Shown here in pieces: positions 43,342 through 52,872 of a stretch of DNA of 64,000 nt. Position 1 is the stretch's first letter. Each line of letters begins with the position of its first letter. Under the pieces are notes generated by a model. It had not been told where the DNA came from. It saw only the letters and a list, made by a program, of their open reading frames with translations, and searched no databases. The stretch comes from Dyadobacter subterraneus (lineage in GTDB: Bacteria; Bacteroidota; Bacteroidia; Cytophagales; Spirosomataceae). The DNA lies in NCBI RefSeq assembly GCF_015221875.1, contig NZ_JACYGY010000001.1:5620501-5684500 (forward strand). Reading direction: 5' to 3'. The translations under genes were made by a program, and so were the position numbers.

Positions 43342-45651
43342 TTATTTTCTCTCTGTCGAATTGGCAGCTATCAGAAGAGGTTCTCCTTTTATCAAAATAG
43401 TAACATCATGATCCGAAATATTTTCAACCGCCACGCCTTCCTGCGTTACCTCAACCCGAAGCAAAGCGCCACGGAAACCGATCCTGAAAGAATAAGAATT
43501 CCACTGTTCCGGAATGTATGGATTTAAAACCAATACGCCATCTTTCACACGCTGACCGGCAAAACCTTTCACAACGCTCATCCATGTGCCAGCCATAGAT
43601 GTAATGTGTAATCCATCTTCGGTATCGTTATTATAATCGTCAAGATCAAGTCGCGAAGTGCGCACGTACATTTCGTAGGCTTTTTCTTTCAAACCGATCT
43701 TTGCTGCAAGAATGGAATGTACACAAGGAGAAAGTGAAGATTCATGAACCGTCATCGGCTCATAAAATTCAAAATTCCGTTTGATTTCCTCAGTTGAAAA
43801 GTCATCTTCAAACAAATACAAACCTTGCAAAACATCCGCTTGTTTGATAAAACAAGATCTCAAAATCCTGTCCCACGACCATTTCTGGTTAATTGGACGA
43901 TGATCTGCAATATCGTTTACGGTTAATATTTCCTTATCCAGAAATCCTTGCTGCTGCAAATAAACCTGTTTTTCAGGATCATAAGGAAAATGCATGTTGT
44001 CAACAATATTTTTCCAATCTGCCATTTCACCATTCAGGTTGAAATGAGTCTGGAAAATGATTTCATTCAAACGCTCGGTACCCCAAAGTTTGCTGATCAC
44101 TTCCAGCGTGTAACGAAGCGTCCAGCACGCGATGTAATTGGTATACCAGTTGTTATTGACATTATTTTCATACTCATTAGGCCCGGTGACGCCGAGCATA
44201 ACAAACTGTTTTTTCTCAGCCGACCAGGTAATCCGCTGTTTCCAGAATCTGGAAATTCCGATCAAAACTTCAAGTCCATATTCCGACAAATAACTTTCGT
44301 CTCCTGTATATCTTACATAATCATAAATCGCAAAAGCAATAGCGCCGTTCCTGTGGATTTCTTCGAAGGTAATTTCCCACTCATTATGGCATTCTTCACC
44401 ATTCATAGTCACCATTGGATAAAGTGCAGCACCGCCGCTAAATCCTAGTTTTTCTGCATTTTCAATGGCTTTCTGCAAATGTTTATGACGATAAACGAGC
44501 AGATTTCTGGCAACTTTTTCATCCGCTGTTGAAAGATAAAACGGGATGCAATAAGCCTCCGTATCCCAATAGGTACTTCCACCATATTTTTCCCCGGTAA
44601 ATCCTTTCGGGCCAATATTTAACCGTTCATCTTCTCCGGTGTAAGTTTGGTTTAAATGGAAAATATTAAACCTGATTCCTTGTTGCGCAGCAATATCACC
44701 TTCAATGGTAATGTCATTTTTCTCCCATTTATCAGCCCAGGCTTTAACATGTTCCGCATACAATTGCGCAAAACCTTTTTCAGAAATGCGTTTGATATAG
44801 GACTTAGCTTCCGGAATCAGCTGATCTTTTTCATAATTGGTTGACGACAAATTGACCGCATATTTAAAAATCGTCAACTCATCGCCTTCCTTCACTTCAA
44901 TATGCACAACGCCGGCAACATATTTTTCACGGCGCGCTGGTAAGGATTGGTAATCGGTTTTCAAGCCATTGATTTTTATATCAAAAGCCATCCCTGTTGC
45001 CACCTGAAATTGTTCTACACCATATGGATTTTCCTTCGTTTCCAAAACAAGATAACCCTCTGAAAAACTGGTTTCCTTATGGATTTCATTCCAGAAAGTT
45101 TCGTCATAATTAGAATCCCGGTTACTAATATTTCCATCCAGATAAGGCGTAACCGTAAAAGTATCCGTAAAATCCAGCGGCGTAATTGAATACTGTATCG
45201 CTCCGGATTCGTCATCTACCATATTACAAAACCGCTTGGAATAGATTTTCAACCGTTTTCCGCTGGCAAGCTGAACCGTGGTAATACGTTCCAGCGTCCC
45301 TTCCTGCATATTCAGCACCCGGCGAAAATCTTCAACCTGACAAGTATTTAAATCAAGTGTTTCATCTCCTATTTTTATGTCAATTCCTGTCCAGTTACAA
45401 GCATTAAGTACTTTGGCGAAATAATTCGGATAGCCGTTTTTCCACCAGCCAACTCTGGTTTTATCAGGAAAATAAACGCCGGCGACGTAATTTCCCAGTA
45501 AAGTTTTTCCTGTATATTGTTCTTCAAAATTCCCCCGCTGGCCCATTCGACCGTTGCCGAGGCTCATCAGACTTTCCGTGATTTCATTATTAGCAGCATG
45601 GAAACCATCTTCCACAATACTCCATTCGTCGTGTGTTATGTAGTTCTTCAT
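43342..45651 (-). CDS. Glycoside hydrolase family 65 phosphorylase (maltose phosphorylase type)
   Basis: 769 residues, full length. N-terminal beta-sandwich (about 1-270), linker, (alpha/alpha)6 barrel (about 330-690) with the catalytic acid E493 in VTGPNEYENNVNNNWYTN, and a small C-terminal beta domain. GH65 phosphorylases split maltose or kojibiose/trehalose with phosphate, giving glucose and beta-glucose-1-phosphate. The neighbouring beta-phosphoglucomutase supports maltose or trehalose phosphorolysis; the disaccharide cannot be fixed by eye. The gap to pgmB is 66 bp and consists of heptad repeats. Confidence 0.93.
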   Translation of the reverse strand: MKNYITHDEWSIVEDGFHAANNEITESLMSLGNGRMGQRGNFEEQYTGKTLLGNYVAGVYFPDKTRVGWWKNGYPNYFAKVLNACNWTGIDIKIGDETLDLNTCQVEDFRRVLNMQEGTLERITTVQLASGKRLKIYSKRFCNMVDDESGAIQYSITPLDFTDTFTVTPYLDGNISNRDSNYDETFWNEIHKETSFSEGYLVLETKENPYGVEQFQVATGMAFDIKINGLKTDYQSLPARREKYVAGVVHIEVKEGDELTIFKYAVNLSSTNYEKDQLIPEAKSYIKRISEKGFAQLYAEHVKAWADKWEKNDITIEGDIAAQQGIRFNIFHLNQTYTGEDERLNIGPKGFTGEKYGGSTYWDTEAYCIPFYLSTADEKVARNLLVYRHKHLQKAIENAEKLGFSGGAALYPMVTMNGEECHNEWEITFEEIHRNGAIAFAIYDYVRYTGDESYLSEYGLEVLIGISRFWKQRITWSAEKKQFVMLGVTGPNEYENNVNNNWYTNYIACWTLRYTLEVISKLWGTERLNEIIFQTHFNLNGEMADWKNIVDNMHFPYDPEKQVYLQQQGFLDKEILTVNDIADHRPINQKWSWDRILRSCFIKQADVLQGLYLFEDDFSTEEIKRNFEFYEPMTVHESSLSPCVHSILAAKIGLKEKAYEMYVRTSRLDLDDYNNDTEDGLHITSMAGTWMSVVKGFAGQRVKDGVLVLNPYIPEQWNSYSFRIGFRGALLRVEVTQEGVAVENISDHDVTILIKGEPLLIAANSTERK

Positions 45652-45655
45652 TGGT

Positions 45656-45711
45656 TTTAGCTATTGGCTTTCAGCTTTTGGCGGTTAGTTTTGGCAGTTC
45701 GAATTCTGGTT
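45656..45711. repeat. Eight degenerate heptamers in the pgmB-GH65 gap
   Basis: TTTAGCT, ATTGGCT, TTCAGCT, TTTGGCG, GTTAGTT, TTGGCAG, TTCGAAT and TCTGGTT follow in frame of seven, with consensus TTnRGCT for the first six. The block starts 4 nt before the GH65 start codon on the minus strand. Confidence 0.6.
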
Positions 45712-45717
45712 GTACTG

Positions 45718-46374
45718 TTATTTTAATTTTTCGAAGAGATCTTTCACTGTGACGCCATCAAAACCGGGCATCACATAATCTGCTTCCGTCAAAACTGAGG
45801 CCTGCCCGATACCCACGCCAATCATTCCTCCCGCTTTTGCAGCCTGAATTCCTGCCACTGCATCTTCAAAAACAATACAATGTTCCGGTGCAACCGACAA
45901 ATCTTCCGCGCCCATTAAAAAAACCTGTGGATCAGGTTTTCCTTTTGTTGCACGATTTCCATCAACGATTGTATCAAAGTAATCAAGCATATCCAGGTTT
46001 GTCAGGATGGTTTTGGCATTTTTACTCGCCGATCCCAACCCTGTTTTTATTGAATCTGCTTTTAATTCATCCAGAAAATTCCGTACACCCGGAAGTGCAT
46101 CCTCTGGTGTTATTTGTTTACAAAATTCCAGATACTGCGCATTTTTCTCCGCAGCAAACTTCAATTTTTCTTCTTCGCTTAATTTAACCCCGCCTATCCC
46201 AAGCACAATTTCCAGCGATTCCATCCGGCTGATTCCTTTAAGCAACTCATTTTGTTCCAGTGTTAAATCGAATCCTAACTGGTTGGCTAGCTGGCGCCAG
46301 GCGAGATAATGGTATTTGGCGGTATCTACAATCACTCCATCCAGATCAAAAAGGCAAGCTTGAACAGTCGGCAT
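45718..46374 (-). CDS. pgmB: Beta-phosphoglucomutase
   Basis: 218 residues of the HAD superfamily. Nucleophile D10 and acid/base D12 in FDLDGVIVDTAKYHYLAW, a helical cap domain (about 16-90) and the motifs GLGSAS, K in GKPDP and VFEDAVAG. It converts beta-glucose-1-phosphate to glucose-6-phosphate through a 1,6-bisphosphate intermediate, the step after GH65 phosphorolysis. Divergent from the GH13 gene across a 221-bp control region containing a palindromic operator. Confidence 0.95.
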   Translation of the reverse strand: MPTVQACLFDLDGVIVDTAKYHYLAWRQLANQLGFDLTLEQNELLKGISRMESLEIVLGIGGVKLSEEEKLKFAAEKNAQYLEFCKQITPEDALPGVRNFLDELKADSIKTGLGSASKNAKTILTNLDMLDYFDTIVDGNRATKGKPDPQVFLMGAEDLSVAPEHCIVFEDAVAGIQAAKAGGMIGVGIGQASVLTEADYVMPGFDGVTVKDLFEKLK

Positions 46375-46510
46375 ATCATTTTAAAATTTAATATCTTGCA
46401 AAATAGTAAAAAGAGCGTTTTGCTCACGTAATCAAACGTTATTTCAAAAAAGTAATTCTATAATCAGCAATAAACCTGACATTAGCGCTACCTTACGAAT
46501 TTTACTTGTC

Positions 46511-46526
46511 AAAGAAACGTTTCTTT
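46511..46526. promoter_or_regulatory. 16-bp perfect palindromic operator, LacI-family-like
   Basis: AAAGAAACGTTTCTTT with central CG. A weaker AAACGTTA site lies at 46434-46441 and a GAGCGTTTTGCTC hairpin at about 46412-46424. A -7-like TATTTTTG at 46566-46573 lies downstream, 23 bp before the GH13 ATG. Confidence 0.65.
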
Positions 46527-46595
46527 TTATTTCAAACAAATAATAAGCCCGGTGCCTGTTGTTTGTATTTTTGTTTTATACACCGAAAACCTGCT

Positions 46596-48338
46596 ATGCC
46601 TGCCATAAATCAAGATAAACATATCATCTATCAGATTTTTACCCGATTATTTGATAATCAAAATACAACCAATAAAGTATTCGGAACAATCTCCGAAAAC
46701 GGCTCCGGGAAATTTAATAACATCACCACCATTGCGCTGGAAGCGATTAAAAAGTTCGGGATCACGCATGTCTGGTATACCGGAATTATTGAACACGCGA
46801 CCCTAACTGATTATTCAGAGTTTGGCATAAAAACAGATCATCCGCTGATTGTCAAGGGAATGGCGGGATCGCCTTATGCCGTTAAGGATTATTATGATGT
46901 GGATCCGGATCTGGCCGTGGATATAGCTAACCGGATGAAGGAGTTTGAGGCTTTGGTAAAAAGAACGCATGACTCTGATTTGAAAGTGATTATCGATTTT
47001 GTGCCTAATCATGTTTCACGTCAATATCATTCTGATACAGCGCGTTCAGCAGGGATTAAGGATTTTGGGGAAGATGATGATACTTCTGTCAGTTTTAGTC
47101 CGAACAACAATTTTTACTACATTCCAAACCAGGATTTTATCGTTCCCGAAGGTCATAAACCGCCGGTTAACGTTACGGCTCCATACATGGAAAGACCGGC
47201 AAAAGCAACCGGAAATGACGTATTCCAGGCGCAGCCAAGCCAGTACGACTGGTATGAAACCATAAAACTGAATTACGGTGTAGATTACCTGAACGGGCAT
47301 GCTACGTATTTTGATCCGATTCCTTCAACCTGGTTGAAGATGCGGGATATTCTGACTTTCTGGACTACCAAGGGAGTCGATGGATTTCGCTGTGATATGG
47401 CGGAAATGGTGCCGGTTGAGTTCTGGGGATGGGTTATTCCGGAAATCAAAAAGATCAATCCTGAAATTATTTTCATTGCAGAAATTTACAATCCGGCCCA
47501 ATATCATAATTATCTGAGAAACGGGAAGTTTACTTATTTGTATGACAAGGTTGGCCTCTATAATTCTCTTCGCAGATTAATGGAAGGCGGCGGAACGGTT
47601 GAAGATATTACCAGATTATGGCAGCAGGAATCCGGCGATATCTCTGAAAATATGCTGCGTTTTTTGGAAAACCATGACGAACAGCGTATTGCCTCAAAAT
47701 ATTTTGCCGGTGACCCGTGGATTGCGATTCCTGCCATGACCCTTAGCGCCACTTTACATACCGGACCTTTGATGATTTATTTCGGACAGGAATTGGGTGT
47801 AAACCCAAATACATCCGAAGGTTTTCAGGGAGAAGATGGGCGGACAACGATTTTCGATTATTGGAGTGTTCCGGAAATCCAGGAATTTGCGAATGGCGGA
47901 AAATTTGATGGTGAATTGCTGGGCAACGATCAGAAAAAACTTCATGCTTTTTATGAAAGTCTGAACAAATTCGTCACCAAAAATGAGGCTGTTTATGCCG
48001 GAAGTTTTTATGACCTTCAATGGGTAAATATTGACGGACAGAGCCAGGATTATGATAAAACCCGCGTTTACAGTTATTTGCGCTACACCGACAAACAGAA
48101 ACTTCTGTTCATTTATAATTTCGACAAAGAAAAATCCTGTCATACCAATGTGCGTATTCCGCAGGATGCCTGGACCGATACTTTGAAACTGAAATCAACA
48201 GGATCTTATATTTTGAAGCAGGTTTTTCCATTGCTGATATTAACACCCAACATCAAGCCATTAGAAATAACTTCAACCGGAATTGCGCTGACGTTACCGC
48301 CGGTCTCTGTTTATGTTTATGAAATTTTGGAAGATTAA
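46596..48338 (+). CDS. Alpha-amylase family glycoside hydrolase (GH13)
   Basis: 580 residues from the ATG at 46596. An upstream TTG frame (46506) would run through the operator and add an unlikely sequence. The GH13 regions are all present: region I DFVPNHV (134-140), region II GFRCDMAE with nucleophile D267, region III IAEIYNP with general acid E296 and region IV ENHDEQ with D361. No signal peptide, so it is cytosolic and acts on imported maltodextrins. It shares the control region with pgmB. A long imperfect inverted repeat (48340-48429) follows the stop codon. Confidence 0.93.
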   Translation: MPAINQDKHIIYQIFTRLFDNQNTTNKVFGTISENGSGKFNNITTIALEAIKKFGITHVWYTGIIEHATLTDYSEFGIKTDHPLIVKGMAGSPYAVKDYYDVDPDLAVDIANRMKEFEALVKRTHDSDLKVIIDFVPNHVSRQYHSDTARSAGIKDFGEDDDTSVSFSPNNNFYYIPNQDFIVPEGHKPPVNVTAPYMERPAKATGNDVFQAQPSQYDWYETIKLNYGVDYLNGHATYFDPIPSTWLKMRDILTFWTTKGVDGFRCDMAEMVPVEFWGWVIPEIKKINPEIIFIAEIYNPAQYHNYLRNGKFTYLYDKVGLYNSLRRLMEGGGTVEDITRLWQQESGDISENMLRFLENHDEQRIASKYFAGDPWIAIPAMTLSATLHTGPLMIYFGQELGVNPNTSEGFQGEDGRTTIFDYWSVPEIQEFANGGKFDGELLGNDQKKLHAFYESLNKFVTKNEAVYAGSFYDLQWVNIDGQSQDYDKTRVYSYLRYTDKQKLLFIYNFDKEKSCHTNVRIPQDAWTDTLKLKSTGSYILKQVFPLLILTPNIKPLEITSTGIALTLPPVSVYVYEILED

Positions 48339-48666
48339 GATCTCAAACGACGCAGGAAAACTGGCTTTTGGTTTAAAATGATAAACACAAAAATTATCAT
48401 TTCCCGAGGCTGGTTTTCCTGTTTGAGATAAAAAGATATTTTATTTCACTATCCCAATACATCGTTGCACTATTGAAACAAAAGTCCTATCTCAATCAAA
48501 ATAAGTATTAAATTCACGTTAATGGCATGGCATTTACTAATTCTGGCCGGTAACGAAATTGATATTTATTGAAAAGCATAACATTATATTTTTCATCAGC
48601 ATCCCGAAATTACGGCCCGGCCAAAATATTTTTTGTCCGATATAAACGCTTAAATCTTTCTATCCT
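48339..48666. other. 328-bp spacer after the GH13 gene
   Basis: Begins with a nested inverted repeat (48340-48429), then AT-rich sequence with no credible gene. A -24/-12-like near match (48522-48538) lacks the G of the -12 GC pair. No clear promoter for the next gene was found. Confidence 0.5.
48340..48429. repeat. Nested imperfect inverted repeat
   Basis: ATCTCAAAC...AGGAAAAC...GGCT (48340-48365) faces AGCC...GTTTTCCT...GTTTGAGAT (about 48407-48428); inside is a second pair ATGATAA (48378) and TTATCAT (48394). No T-run follows directly. Confidence 0.5.
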
Positions 48667-50658
48667 ATGAGCAGCGTTTTTGATCCGAACCGTATCAATT
48701 ATCTTGGGAAATTTATTGAGCTCATCCGAAGTTCATTTCAGGCGAAAACGAATAAGAACAAACCCTTTTCAGAAACCCTTTCCAGTATTCTGATGGACAG
48801 ACGTGAAAAGGATCTTTTGGCAGAGCAGATTTATTCAATTCTCATTTCCACCAAATTCGTTTCCTTACTTACAGAAGCTGAAATTGGCGCAAACCGTGGC
48901 TTTTTTTCCGATGCTTTTGCCCGGTTAGGTTATAAATTTCTTCCTCCCGTTCATGAAGAAACAGAGCTTCGCACGCAATTTGACAATCTGTTTGATAGTA
49001 AAATAGACTACCAGTGGGTACAAGCCATTCCGGATGAAAACTGGTGTAATTTCTTTGAAGATATTTTCAGAGAAAACAGTCCGACACTTACGCATTACAT
49101 AGAAAAAGAGCTTTTAAATTCTATTCTAGTCCTGGCTCAACGCGCCGCTAATTTAGGAATTGAGCCTGAAGTAGTTTCAAAAATCCCTCGCGTGGATGAT
49201 CTGGATTCGCCTTTCCTTGGACTGAATCGGGAAGTGATGCTTTATGTTGAAAAAACATTAAACCAGTCCGACTACAAAAATGAAGACCGGGATAATGATT
49301 ACAAACATATTCTGGTAATGATTAACCAGTGCAAAAGCCAGGTTACTTACATCTATAAACACAAAGATCTTTTTGGAATAAGTCTTCAACTGACCGCGCT
49401 GATCAGGCAGCTTGAACAATATCTCAAACGTCTGACGCAGTTGCTTGATTTACTGCAAACCGATGAAAAAGCCAGACAATGGCTTATTATCACACATTTG
49501 TTAAAAGAATTTGTTTATGCTGAAAACACAAAATATAGCCTGAGAAAACATTTTTCCATCAATCTGGAATTACTGACTTTCAAGGTTATTGAAAATACTT
49601 CCAAAACGGGTGAACATTATATTTCTTCGGACAAAGCAGGATACTGGAAATTATTTCGACGAGCTCTGGGCGGCGGTGTGGTTGTTGGTTTATTATGCTG
49701 TAACAAAACAAGATTGTATTTTCAGCACCTGCCCATTTTTTGGGAAGCGTTTTTTTACAGCATGAATTATTCGATCGGTTTCATGCTGATCCATATACTT
49801 GGCTTTACCATCGCAACCAAACAGCCCGCAATGACGGCTTCTACGATTGCGGCAAATCTTAGCAATAACGGAGAAAATCCTAATTGGCTGGAAACAACAA
49901 CACAGCTTTTGATCCGGCTTATTCGCAGTCAGTTTATTTCACTGGTAGGAAATGCGGCAATCGCTTTTCCAGTCGCATACGGGCTCGACAGGATTTATTA
50001 TTACGTTTATGGATACCACATTGCGGATGCCGCAAAAGCTATAAAACTGATCGGGGAACTGAATGTTTGGGAAAGTCTGGCGATTCCGCATGCTGCACTT
50101 GCCGGTGTATATTTAATGGTATCCGGTTTAATTTCAGGATATTATGAAAATAAATGGATTTATGACAAATATACTTTAAGAATAAAAAGTCATCCCGGCC
50201 TGATCCGGTTTTTTGGACAGGAAAAACTAAATCGGATTGCTACATATCTTGAACACAATTTTGGTGCTCTGGCAGGAAATTTTGCTCTTGGTGTATTTCT
50301 CGGATCAACCAGTGCTGTTGGTTTTACATTAGGCTTACCGCTCGATATCCGACACATTACATTTGCATCCGGAAATTTCGGGCTCGCTTTTGCCGGATTG
50401 CATAGCCATATTTCAACGGATTTGTGGATTAATTCCATCATCGGAATTTCCTGTATCGGTATGATGAACGTACTGGTGAGTTTCGGACTTTCAATCGCCT
50501 TCGCTCTGAAATCACGCAATGCAAAATTCAGCGAAGTGAAAAGTTTGTTAGGAAATCTTTCGTGGCAATTTTTTCACCATGGTTCTGCATTCTTTTTTCC
50601 AGTTAAAGAACCGGCCGCCAGCAATGACGAGCTGCCCGAAGCGTTTGTTAACAGATAG
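48667..50658 (+). CDS. 'Site-specific recombinase' family membrane protein (PF10136/Gcr)
   Basis: 663 residues. The N-terminal 300 residues are helical and soluble; residues about 330-640 contain at least six hydrophobic helices including the family-typical YSIGFMLIHILGFTIATKQPAMTASTIA. Databases name this family site-specific recombinase after an old genetic report, but I see no serine- or tyrosine-recombinase catalytic motif and the architecture is that of an integral membrane protein. The real function is unknown. Monocistronic in appearance. Confidence 0.85.
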   Translation: MSSVFDPNRINYLGKFIELIRSSFQAKTNKNKPFSETLSSILMDRREKDLLAEQIYSILISTKFVSLLTEAEIGANRGFFSDAFARLGYKFLPPVHEETELRTQFDNLFDSKIDYQWVQAIPDENWCNFFEDIFRENSPTLTHYIEKELLNSILVLAQRAANLGIEPEVVSKIPRVDDLDSPFLGLNREVMLYVEKTLNQSDYKNEDRDNDYKHILVMINQCKSQVTYIYKHKDLFGISLQLTALIRQLEQYLKRLTQLLDLLQTDEKARQWLIITHLLKEFVYAENTKYSLRKHFSINLELLTFKVIENTSKTGEHYISSDKAGYWKLFRRALGGGVVVGLLCCNKTRLYFQHLPIFWEAFFYSMNYSIGFMLIHILGFTIATKQPAMTASTIAANLSNNGENPNWLETTTQLLIRLIRSQFISLVGNAAIAFPVAYGLDRIYYYVYGYHIADAAKAIKLIGELNVWESLAIPHAALAGVYLMVSGLISGYYENKWIYDKYTLRIKSHPGLIRFFGQEKLNRIATYLEHNFGALAGNFALGVFLGSTSAVGFTLGLPLDIRHITFASGNFGLAFAGLHSHISTDLWINSIIGISCIGMMNVLVSFGLSIAFALKSRNAKFSEVKSLLGNLSWQFFHHGSAFFFPVKEPAASNDELPEAFVNR

Positions 50659-50818
50659 ATGCCAAAGTGATAAAAGAAGTAGTTTTGATGAAGACCATTA
50701 TATTTCCAAAATATGATAAATTTGTTTTAAATCGCGCTTTTGATGGCTTGGGCGATATAGATATTGCACAAAATTTACTTTATTGTTAAAAATAATTTCT
50801 CCTAAAGATTATCACGTT

Positions 50819-51682
50819 ATGAACAGCGGTAAATTATTACCTGCAATGAAAATAAGAATGGCTTTTTTACAATTATTCACGTTTTCATTATTGATATTTT
50901 TTTCAAAAGAATCAAAGGCGCAATTAGCCACACAGAAAGTTTTTACCCAGAAAATGGAGCTTCCCGGCAATGGCGACCTGGGAACTCAAACTTTACGAAT
51001 GGCAGAATCTTTTCTGGGTACTCCATACGTTGCAAGTACGCTGGAAGGAAATCCAATAGAAAGGCTGGTCTGCAAGTTTGACGGACTGGATTGTACCACG
51101 CTTGTTGAAAGTTCAATTGCCTTGGCCATTGCCAAAAGTGAAAATCTGAATTATGAGGGCTACAAAACAGAACTCACAAAAATCCGGTATAGAGATGGTG
51201 TAATTGATGGTTATCCTTCACGCCTGCACTATGTTTTGGACTGGATGTATGAAAATCAAAAACGTGGCCGCCTGGAAGACATAACATCCAAAGTCGGCGG
51301 TATACCTTACAAAAAGGAAATAAATTTCATGTCAACGCATGCGAATTTTTATCCTGCGCTGGATAATACCGAGGTTTGGGAAAAAATCAAGGAGCAGGAA
51401 AATATTATCAATAGCAGGGAATATTCTTACATTCCAAAAGCATCTCTTCAAAAAGCAGAGCCTATGCTGCGTGACGGAGATATTGTTGCATTTACCTCGT
51501 CTGTTGAAGGCCTTGATTGCAATCATATGGGCATTATTACAAAAATCGGAAACCGCGCATACTTATTGCATGCATCGCTGGCAGGAAAAAAAGTAATTTT
51601 ATCTACCCTGCCGTTAGCGGAATACGTGGCATCAGTTCCCAAACATACGGGAATGATCGTGGCGCGGCTCACAGAACAATAA
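50819..51682 (+). CDS. DUF1460 exported amidase-like protein
   Basis: 287 residues from the ATG at 50819 (50846 is also possible; the TTG at 50783 is less likely). Signal peptide about 10-35 (ends SKAQ). The NlpC/P60-like fold has the catalytic Cys in LDCTTLVE (C92) and a conserved GLDCNHMGI region near 235 with a likely catalytic His in YLLHAS. Structures of DUF1460 family members resemble N-acetylmuramoyl-L-alanine amidases and peptidoglycan endopeptidases. The gene is 3 bp upstream of an MscS channel gene and probably co-transcribed with it. Confidence 0.85.
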   Translation: MNSGKLLPAMKIRMAFLQLFTFSLLIFFSKESKAQLATQKVFTQKMELPGNGDLGTQTLRMAESFLGTPYVASTLEGNPIERLVCKFDGLDCTTLVESSIALAIAKSENLNYEGYKTELTKIRYRDGVIDGYPSRLHYVLDWMYENQKRGRLEDITSKVGGIPYKKEINFMSTHANFYPALDNTEVWEKIKEQENIINSREYSYIPKASLQKAEPMLRDGDIVAFTSSVEGLDCNHMGIITKIGNRAYLLHASLAGKKVILSTLPLAEYVASVPKHTGMIVARLTEQ

Positions 51683-51685
51683 GCA

Positions 51686-52738
51686 ATGAATAATTTTCTG
51701 GAATTACTGGATTACAAAAACTCTCCTTGGCTGATCATTTTAATGGCCACGCTTATTGGTTTGGTAATTAGTTTGGTCCTTGTAAAAACAATTGCGATTA
51801 CTGCAAGAAAAAAGGAATGGCCCGTTATCCGGGCAATTCATCAGAACCAAACCAGCGTTCTGTATTTTTTCATTCCGCTGCTGATCACAACCTTAATTAC
51901 CAAAACTTATACAGAATCACATCCCAGGTATGAATTCACGCATGGAATCAGCAAAATAGCGCTGATTGCGGTAAGTACTTGGCTGATGACAAGGATCGTT
52001 ATCATCATTGAAAAAATCCTGATCGACAAACTGGATTTTGACACGCCGGATAACAATGAAGCAAGAAAACTTTACACCAAAATCAAATTTGTAAAACGCA
52101 TTGTCATCATTCTGACAATCGTTTTTGGTGTTTCTATATTACTCCTGAGTTTTGACAGTGTTCGTCAATATGGAGTTGGGATTCTTACTTCGGCTGGTAT
52201 TGTCAGCGTAATTATTGGTTTTGCTGCACAAAAATCGCTTGGAAATCTTTTGGCCGGTATTCAAATCGCATTTACCCAACCGATCAAAATTGACGATGTT
52301 GTGATCGTTGAAGGTGAATGGGGACGGATTGAAGAAATAAATCTTACCTATGTCGTTGTTAATATCTGGGATCTGCGACGGATGGTTTTACCAATAACTT
52401 ATTTCATTGAAAAACCTTTTCAAAACTGGACGCGAAATGACAGCAGCCTGATTGGTACTGCATTTTTCAATTTAAATTACCACACACCTGTCGAGAAATT
52501 GCGTAAAAAACTGGAAGAAATCCTGTTGAATACGCCTCTTTGGGATGGAAAATCCTGGGCATTGCAGGTTACGGATACGCAGGCACAGTTTATGGTTGTT
52601 CGGGCAATTATGTCCGCCAGGAATTCTTCACAAGCATTCGATCTGCGTTGTCTGGTCCGGGAAAAAATAATTGAATTTATTAGAGAAGAATATCCGGAAT
52701 CGTTGCCCGGCTTGATGATTGAAGAGCCAAAAAATTGA
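51686..52738 (+). CDS. MscS-family mechanosensitive channel
   Basis: 350 residues. Three to four membrane helices (about 14-34, 54-72, 90-106, 132-152), then the pore helix rich in Gly/Ala (GILTSAGIVSVIIGFAAQKSLGNLLAG, about 166-192) and the cytosolic MscS beta and alpha/beta domains (to 340). It releases small solutes on hypo-osmotic shock. Pairing with a cell-wall amidase gene suggests a shared response to envelope stress. A perfect bidirectional terminator follows at 52801-52835. Confidence 0.93.
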   Translation: MNNFLELLDYKNSPWLIILMATLIGLVISLVLVKTIAITARKKEWPVIRAIHQNQTSVLYFFIPLLITTLITKTYTESHPRYEFTHGISKIALIAVSTWLMTRIVIIIEKILIDKLDFDTPDNNEARKLYTKIKFVKRIVIILTIVFGVSILLLSFDSVRQYGVGILTSAGIVSVIIGFAAQKSLGNLLAGIQIAFTQPIKIDDVVIVEGEWGRIEEINLTYVVVNIWDLRRMVLPITYFIEKPFQNWTRNDSSLIGTAFFNLNYHTPVEKLRKKLEEILLNTPLWDGKSWALQVTDTQAQFMVVRAIMSARNSSQAFDLRCLVREKIIEFIREEYPESLPGLMIEEPKN

Positions 52739-52800
52739 AATCATACCAAATTAAAAATGGACAGTACCTACTACCACGGACTTCAAATTTTCAAGCAAAA

Positions 52801-52835
52801 AAAAAATGGCCATCGAAACTCGATGGCCATTTTTT
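52801..52835. terminator. Bidirectional terminator after mscS
   Basis: AAAAATGGCCATCG and CGATGGCCATTTTT form a perfect 14-bp stem with a 5-nt loop, with A- and T-runs on both sides. Confidence 0.93.
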
Positions 52836-52872
52836 GTCTTACTACTCACCTCTCAATTTAACTTATTACAAG

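Noticed and set aside
48522..48538. Third candidate -24/-12 promoter before the membrane 'recombinase' gene
   Set aside because: The -12 element reads TTAC in place of TTGC, losing the invariant G.
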